A DNA stretch of 42,570 nt from Myxococcales bacterium (GTDB lineage: Bacteria; Myxococcota; Myxococcia; Myxococcales; Myxococcaceae). A model generated the notes under the pieces. It made no database searches. It saw only the letters and a program-made list of their open reading frames with translations, and was not told the origin of the DNA. The stretch is taken from assembly GCA_020846875.1 (NCBI GenBank), contig JADLDB010000026.1:1-42570 (forward strand), given 5' to 3'. Positions 39,224 to 42,570 of the stretch are shown one piece after another. The position numbers were made by a program, and so were the translations under genes. How positions within the stretch are numbered: position 1 is the stretch's first letter; every line of letters starts with the position of its first letter.

Positions 39224-41091
39224 AGGGCTACCTGCAGATCCACGATCCGTTGAAGCCGAAGGGCCAGGTGGTGGGCATCGATCTGGGCACCACCAACTCG
39301 CTCGTCGCCGCGGTGGTGAACGGAAAGCCCGTCTGCGTCCCGGTGGACGTGGGTGACGCGCTGCTGCTGCCGTCCGTCGTGCACTACCACCGGAACGGCG
39401 GCGTGATCGTCGGTCGGCCCGCGGTGGAGCAACTGGCCGCGCACCCGACGGACGTCATCAAGTCGGTCAAGCGCTTCATGGGCAAGTCCCTGGGCGACGT
39501 CGAGACGAAGAAGCTGGGCGCGTACCAGTTCGTCCCAGGCAGCAACGGGATCGTCCGCTTTCAGGTGGCGGGTGGGCAGCCGGTGACGCCCATCGAGGTG
39601 TCGGGGGAGATCCTCCGGCAGCTCAAGCGGCGCGCGGAGTCGCACTTCGCGACGAAGGTGGAGCAGGCCGTCATCACCGTGCCGGCGTACTTCGACGACG
39701 CGCAGCGGCAGGCGACGAAGGACGCGGGCCGGCTGGCGGGGCTGGAGGTGCTGCGGCTGCTCAACGAGCCCACCGCGGCGGCGCTGGCGTACGGCCTCGA
39801 CAAGGGCGCGCAGGGCCTCTACGCCGTCTTCGATCTCGGCGGCGGGACGTTCGACGTCTCCATCCTCGAGCTGGTGGAGGGCGTCTTCCAGGTGAAGGCC
39901 GTCGGCGGTGACTCGGCGCTCGGAGGGGATGACTTCGATCGAGCCATCGTCGAGAAGGTGATGGCGGCGCGGGGGCTGACCGGCCCCACGCCCTCTCAGG
40001 TAGCGACGCTGCTGCAGGCGGCGCGCGCGGCCAAGGAGCGGCTCACCGACGTGGAGGTGACTGAGCTCGTCTTCGAAGGAGTCCCCTTCCCTGTCAGCCG
40101 TGTCGGCTTCGACGAGTGGATCGCGCCGCTGCTCAAGAAGACAGGGCTGTCGGTGAAGCGCGCGCTCAAAGACGCGGGGGTGACGCCGGCCGACGTGAAG
40201 GGCGTGGTGCTGGTGGGCGGCGCGACGCGGGTGCCGGCGGTGCGACGGTACGTCGCGGAGCTGTTCGGCCAGGAGGCGCTCTACGATCTCGACCCCGATC
40301 AGGTGGTGGCGCTGGGCGCGGCGGTGCAGGCGGACCTGCTGACCAACGAGGCGCGCAAGGACGAGGTGCTGCTGCTGGACGTAATCCCCCTCTCGCTCGG
40401 CCTCGAGACGATGGGCGGCATCGCGGAGAAGGTCGTCACGCGCAACTCGTCGATCCCCACCGCACAGGCGCAGGTGTTCACCACGTTCCAGGACGGCCAG
40501 ACGGCCATGGACATCCACGTGGTGCAGGGCGAGCGGGAGTTGGTGAAGGACTGTCGGTCGCTGGCGCAGTTCCGGTTGTCGGGGATCCCGCCGATGGCGG
40601 CGGGTATGGGCCGCGTGCAGGTGACCTTCAAGGTGGACGCGGACGGGATCCTCTCGGTGGGGGCGAAGGAGCTGTCGACGGGCGTGGAGCAGTTGATCAC
40701 CGTGAAGCCCACGCACGGCCTCACCGACGAGGAGATCGAGCAGATGCTGCTGGACTCGATCGATCACGCCGAGGACGACATTCGGAATCGGCTGCTGATC
40801 GAGCAGCAGGTCGAGGCACGGCGGATGCTCATGGACGGCGCCAAGCAGCTCAAGGAGAACGGGGATCTGCTCGCCGCGGAGGAGCGGCGCGCACTCGAGT
40901 CCTCCCTGTCGTCACTCGAGACGCTCGCGGCGACGACGAAGGATCACGAGGCGCTGAAGGCGGCGATCCACGAGACGGACACGCTCGCCCGCCCGTTCGT
41001 AGAGAAGATCATGAACCGCGCCATCGGGAAGGCCGCGGTCGGCCACAAGATGGAGGAGTTCGAGGCCCATGCCCCGGATCGTCTTCCGTAG
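39220..41091 (+). CDS. hscA: Fe-S assembly chaperone HscA (Hsp70 family)
   Basis: The 623-residue Hsp70 protein uses ATP to release clusters from IscU. Family motifs are [12 protein letters not shown] near residue 17, the second phosphate loop [28 protein letters not shown], and [13 protein letters not shown] at the end of the ATPase domain. The substrate-binding domain starts around 380 ([16 protein letters not shown]). Length fits HscA (about 616), and the C terminus lacks the EEVD-like or extended tail of DnaK. Position between hscB and fdx confirms the assignment over DnaK. The GTG start at 39220 overlaps the hscB stop, and the last 23 bases overlap fdx. Confidence 0.96.
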   Translation: MKGYLQIHDPLKPKGQVVGIDLGTTNSLVAAVVNGKPVCVPVDVGDALLLPSVVHYHRNGGVIVGRPAVEQLAAHPTDVIKSVKRFMGKSLGDVETKKLGAYQFVPGSNGIVRFQVAGGQPVTPIEVSGEILRQLKRRAESHFATKVEQAVITVPAYFDDAQRQATKDAGRLAGLEVLRLLNEPTAAALAYGLDKGAQGLYAVFDLGGGTFDVSILELVEGVFQVKAVGGDSALGGDDFDRAIVEKVMAARGLTGPTPSQVATLLQAARAAKERLTDVEVTELVFEGVPFPVSRVGFDEWIAPLLKKTGLSVKRALKDAGVTPADVKGVVLVGGATRVPAVRRYVAELFGQEALYDLDPDQVVALGAAVQADLLTNEARKDEVLLLDVIPLSLGLETMGGIAEKVVTRNSSIPTAQAQVFTTFQDGQTAMDIHVVQGERELVKDCRSLAQFRLSGIPPMAAGMGRVQVTFKVDADGILSVGAKELSTGVEQLITVKPTHGLTDEEIEQMLLDSIDHAEDDIRNRLLIEQQVEARRMLMDGAKQLKENGDLLAAEERRALESSLSSLETLAATTKDHEALKAAIHETDTLARPFVEKIMNRAIGKAAVGHKMEEFEAHAPDRLP

Positions 41092-41452
41092 CCCGCTGCA
41101 GGAGTTCGCGGTGGAGGTGCCCGACGGCACGACCATCCTCGAGGCCGCTGAGAGGTGCGGCGCGCAGGTGGGGCACTCGTGCGGCGGCGTGTGCGCGTGC
41201 TCGACGTGTCACGTGTGGGTGAAGAAGGGCCTCGAGTCGCTGCCCGAGCAGGACGACCTGGAGCTGGACCGGCTCGACCAGGCGTTCGACGTGAAGGCGA
41301 TCTCGCGGCTGGCGTGCCAGGCGAAGGTGAGCGGCGAGGACCTCGACGTGTGGATCACCGAGGAGTCGCTGAAGGCGTTCATGGACGAGAACCCGGACGT
41401 ACGGAAGGCCCTCGAGGCCGAGGGGAAGTGGCCGCCGCCGAAGTTCGCGTAG
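41069..41452 (+). CDS. fdx: Isc-operon 2Fe-2S ferredoxin
   Basis: The 127-residue adrenodoxin-type ferredoxin supplies electrons for cluster assembly. The ligand pattern C-x5-C-x2-C is Cys38, Cys44 and Cys47 ([15 protein letters not shown]), with the fourth at Cys83 (RLACQAK); Cys30 and Cys42 are extra. The first 100 residues match Fdx. The remaining tail ([20 protein letters not shown] and KWPPPKFA) is longer than in E. coli and loosely recalls IscX-like helices, but that is not established. The ATG at 41069 lies within the end of hscA (23-base overlap). No iscX follows; the operon ends here. Confidence 0.94.
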   Translation: MPRIVFRSPLQEFAVEVPDGTTILEAAERCGAQVGHSCGGVCACSTCHVWVKKGLESLPEQDDLELDRLDQAFDVKAISRLACQAKVSGEDLDVWITEESLKAFMDENPDVRKALEAEGKWPPPKFA

Positions 41453-41512
41453 CGCCCACCCCGGGGATTCCCTCATTCCGGTGTGACCCGGCCGGAGTAC
41501 GCTTCGCGATCC

Positions 41513-42316
41513 ATGCTCACCGCTGCCCTACTGGTCGCCCTCACCCAGGCCCCACAGTCCGTGACGCTGCTCGAGGGCGGCTGGGTCGCCGCTGACGTCG
41601 ACGAGAACCAGATCACCCTCTGGAACGACGTCCTCTTCTCGGAGTTGTCGGAGTTCGGGATCTCCGTGCGCCGCAAGGGCGACATCGCCCAGGCGCTCGG
41701 TCTGGAACGGCAGAAGCAGCTCATGGGCTGCGCCGAGTCCAACTGCAGCGCCGAGATCGCCCAGGCCCTCAACGCCGACGGAATCATCAGCGGCAGCATC
41801 GGCAAGTCGGGATCCAGCCTGGTCCTCAACATCCGCGTGCTGAGCAACACCGGCGATCAGCTGGCGGCGAAGTCCGCGGTGGTTCCATCCGCAGACGCCG
41901 CCCTCGCCGAGATGAAGCCTATCGCCCGCGCGCTCGCCGAGGCCATGGCGCCTCACCTCGCGGGCCGCGTCACCGTCAAGGCGAAGGCCGCTCCCGGTCT
42001 GAAGCGCTTCTGGTGGATCCCTGCGTCCATCGGCGTGATCACCGCCAGCGTCGGAATCGGCCTCCAGGTGAGCGCCCACGGCATCGAGTCGAGCGTCCGC
42101 GAGGGCTCCAGCTTCAACTCCCTCACCGAGGTGCAGGTCGCCATGTCCTCAGGGAAGACCCAGGAGACGGTGAGCTACGTGATGTTCGGCCTCGCCGGCG
42201 CCGCGGCCGTGAGCACCGTGCTGCTAGTCGTCCTCGGCCAGGACTCCGTGGAGGCCGCGCCGGTGACGCTGGCGCCGACCCTCAACGGCTTCGTGCTGAC
42301 TGGGAGGTGGCCGTGA
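41513..42316 (+). CDS. Secreted CsgG-like envelope protein
   Basis: The 267-residue protein has a short signal peptide (MLTAALLVALTQAPQ) when started at ATG 41513; an upstream GTG-like start at 41483 would only add charged residues. Residues about 20-145 (LWNDVLFSELSEFGISVRRK, CAESNCSAEIAQALNADGI, LNIRVLSNTGDQLAAKS) fit the CsgG/TolB-N-like class of myxobacterial proteins. They contain the same closely spaced Cys pair seen in the gene at 22765. Two hydrophobic segments (about 163-185 and 222-242) may cross the membrane. It has no PEGA domain. It sits 60 bases after fdx, and its stop overlaps the next lipoprotein start (GTGA). Function unknown. Confidence 0.68.
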   Translation: MLTAALLVALTQAPQSVTLLEGGWVAADVDENQITLWNDVLFSELSEFGISVRRKGDIAQALGLERQKQLMGCAESNCSAEIAQALNADGIISGSIGKSGSSLVLNIRVLSNTGDQLAAKSAVVPSADAALAEMKPIARALAEAMAPHLAGRVTVKAKAAPGLKRFWWIPASIGVITASVGIGLQVSAHGIESSVREGSSFNSLTEVQVAMSSGKTQETVSYVMFGLAGAAAVSTVLLVVLGQDSVEAAPVTLAPTLNGFVLTGRWP

Positions 42317-42570
42317 ATCGCCGCGTGGTCGTCGTCCTTGCCGTCGCCGGAGGTTTCGCGGGCTGCATCGACTGGGCGGGCGCCGAAGAGGAGTTCTGCC
42401 GCGAGAACCCGACCGCTGCCGGCTGCGAGGCATTCCTCGATGCCGGCACGGGCGGAGGCGGCGGAGTGGGAGGCGGAACGGGCGGCGGCGGAGTGGGAGG
42501 CGGCACGGGCGGAGGCGGCGGAGTGGGAGGCGGAACGGGCGGCGGCGGAGTGGGAGGCGGCACGGGCGGA
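42313..42570 (+). CDS. Gly-rich repeat lipoprotein, partial (runs off window)
   Basis: A GTG at 42313 overlaps the upstream stop (GTGA) and opens a lipoprotein signal ending in FAGC (Cys18). After a short Cys-containing segment (CRENPTAAGC) the frame becomes a run of GVGGGTGGG units encoded by a 57-base tandem repeat and is still open at the window end, 86 codons in. Similar Gly linkers join the lipid anchor to a surface domain in other myxobacterial lipoproteins, as in the gene at 29209. The mature domain lies outside the window. Confidence 0.75.
   Translation, partial: MNRRVVVVLAVAGGFAGCIDWAGAEEEFCRENPTAAGCEAFLDAGTGGGGGVGGGTGGGGVGGGTGGGGGVGGGTGGGGVGGGTGG
42466..42570 (+). repeat. 57-bp tandem repeat encoding Gly-rich linker
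   Basis: The unit at 42466-42522 restarts at 42523 and matches as far as the window end (48 bases). Each 57-base unit encodes 19 residues, GVGGGTGGG-like, in two sub-units of 27 and 30 bases. In-frame length keeps the reading frame intact if copy number changes. Confidence 0.85.

Noticed and set aside
42282-42563. Pro-rich minus-strand frame at the window end
   Set aside because: It is the antisense of the Gly repeat and would have no sensible start.
1-42570. CRISPR arrays, tRNA or rRNA genes, transposases, prophage genes
   Set aside because: No regularly spaced repeats, cloverleaf-like sequences or mobile-element enzymes were recognised by reading; a tRNA or covariance-model scan was not possible.

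Overview
The window looks like chromosomal DNA from a high-GC member of the Myxococcota (delta-proteobacterial lineage). The grounds are the very GC-rich codon use, the many GTG starts in GTGA stop/start overlaps, and several gene types common in myxobacterial genomes: glycine-rich lipoproteins, choice-of-anchor-D lipoproteins, PEGA proteins, MopE-like Asp/Cys-rich proteins and a small ribbon-helix-helix pair carrying a KQSLYFPEEM signature. No species can be named from the sequence alone. No tRNA, rRNA, CRISPR array, transposase or integrase was recognised.

Layout. 1-1806 (+): a YafJ-type glutamine amidotransferase and an epoxide-hydrolase-like enzyme. 1784-2582 (-): a TacT/TacA-like toxin-antitoxin pair with a tandem-repeat operator. 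2725-11900 (-): a long housekeeping run, transcribed tilS, ftsH, folP, glmM, alpha/beta hydrolase, pdxJ, nnr, tsaE, with stop/start overlaps at ftsH-folP, pdxJ-nnr and nnr-tsaE. 12152-14242 (-): a choice-of-anchor-D lipoprotein. 14359-14750 (+): two translationally coupled ribbon-helix-helix paralogues. 14823-18460 (-): a TonB-dependent receptor followed by a lipoprotein made only of a 5'-nucleotidase C-terminal domain. 18549-20123 (+): a divergent ChaN-like gene. 20231-25022 (+): plsB, a PEGA-domain protein and a MopE-like lipoprotein.

25023-31515 is an accessory and decaying stretch. It holds an intact Sel1-repeat secreted protein, a helical small protein and a beta-propeller-like lipoprotein. 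Between and around them lie gene remnants: the C-terminal part of a polysaccharide deacetylase, a frameshifted piece of an NAD-dependent sugar epimerase, a short antisense fragment with a CG-run frameshift, and a GTGA-coupled gene cut off after 72 codons.

31516-36244 (-) returns to ordered genes: a Band-7/SPFH coiled-coil protein, then a short DsbD, a CpaC-N/NTF2-like fusion, a lipoprotein and the truncated gene, the last four chained by GTGA overlaps. 36496-41452 (+) is a complete iscS-iscU-iscA-hscB-hscA-fdx operon for iron-sulfur cluster assembly. Its promoter carries two IscR-like GACT-N5-(A/G)GTC sites, although no iscR gene is present. 41513-42570 (+) holds a CsgG-like secreted protein and the start of a glycine-repeat lipoprotein that runs off the window.

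I do not see one clearly new multi-gene system. The best leads are the iron-responsive operators of the isc operon with an enlarged IscS, the receptor plus stand-alone nucleotidase C-domain with a divergent ChaN gene, the duplicated ribbon-helix-helix pair, the CpaC-N/NTF2 fusion, and the remnant-rich block at 25-31.5 kb.
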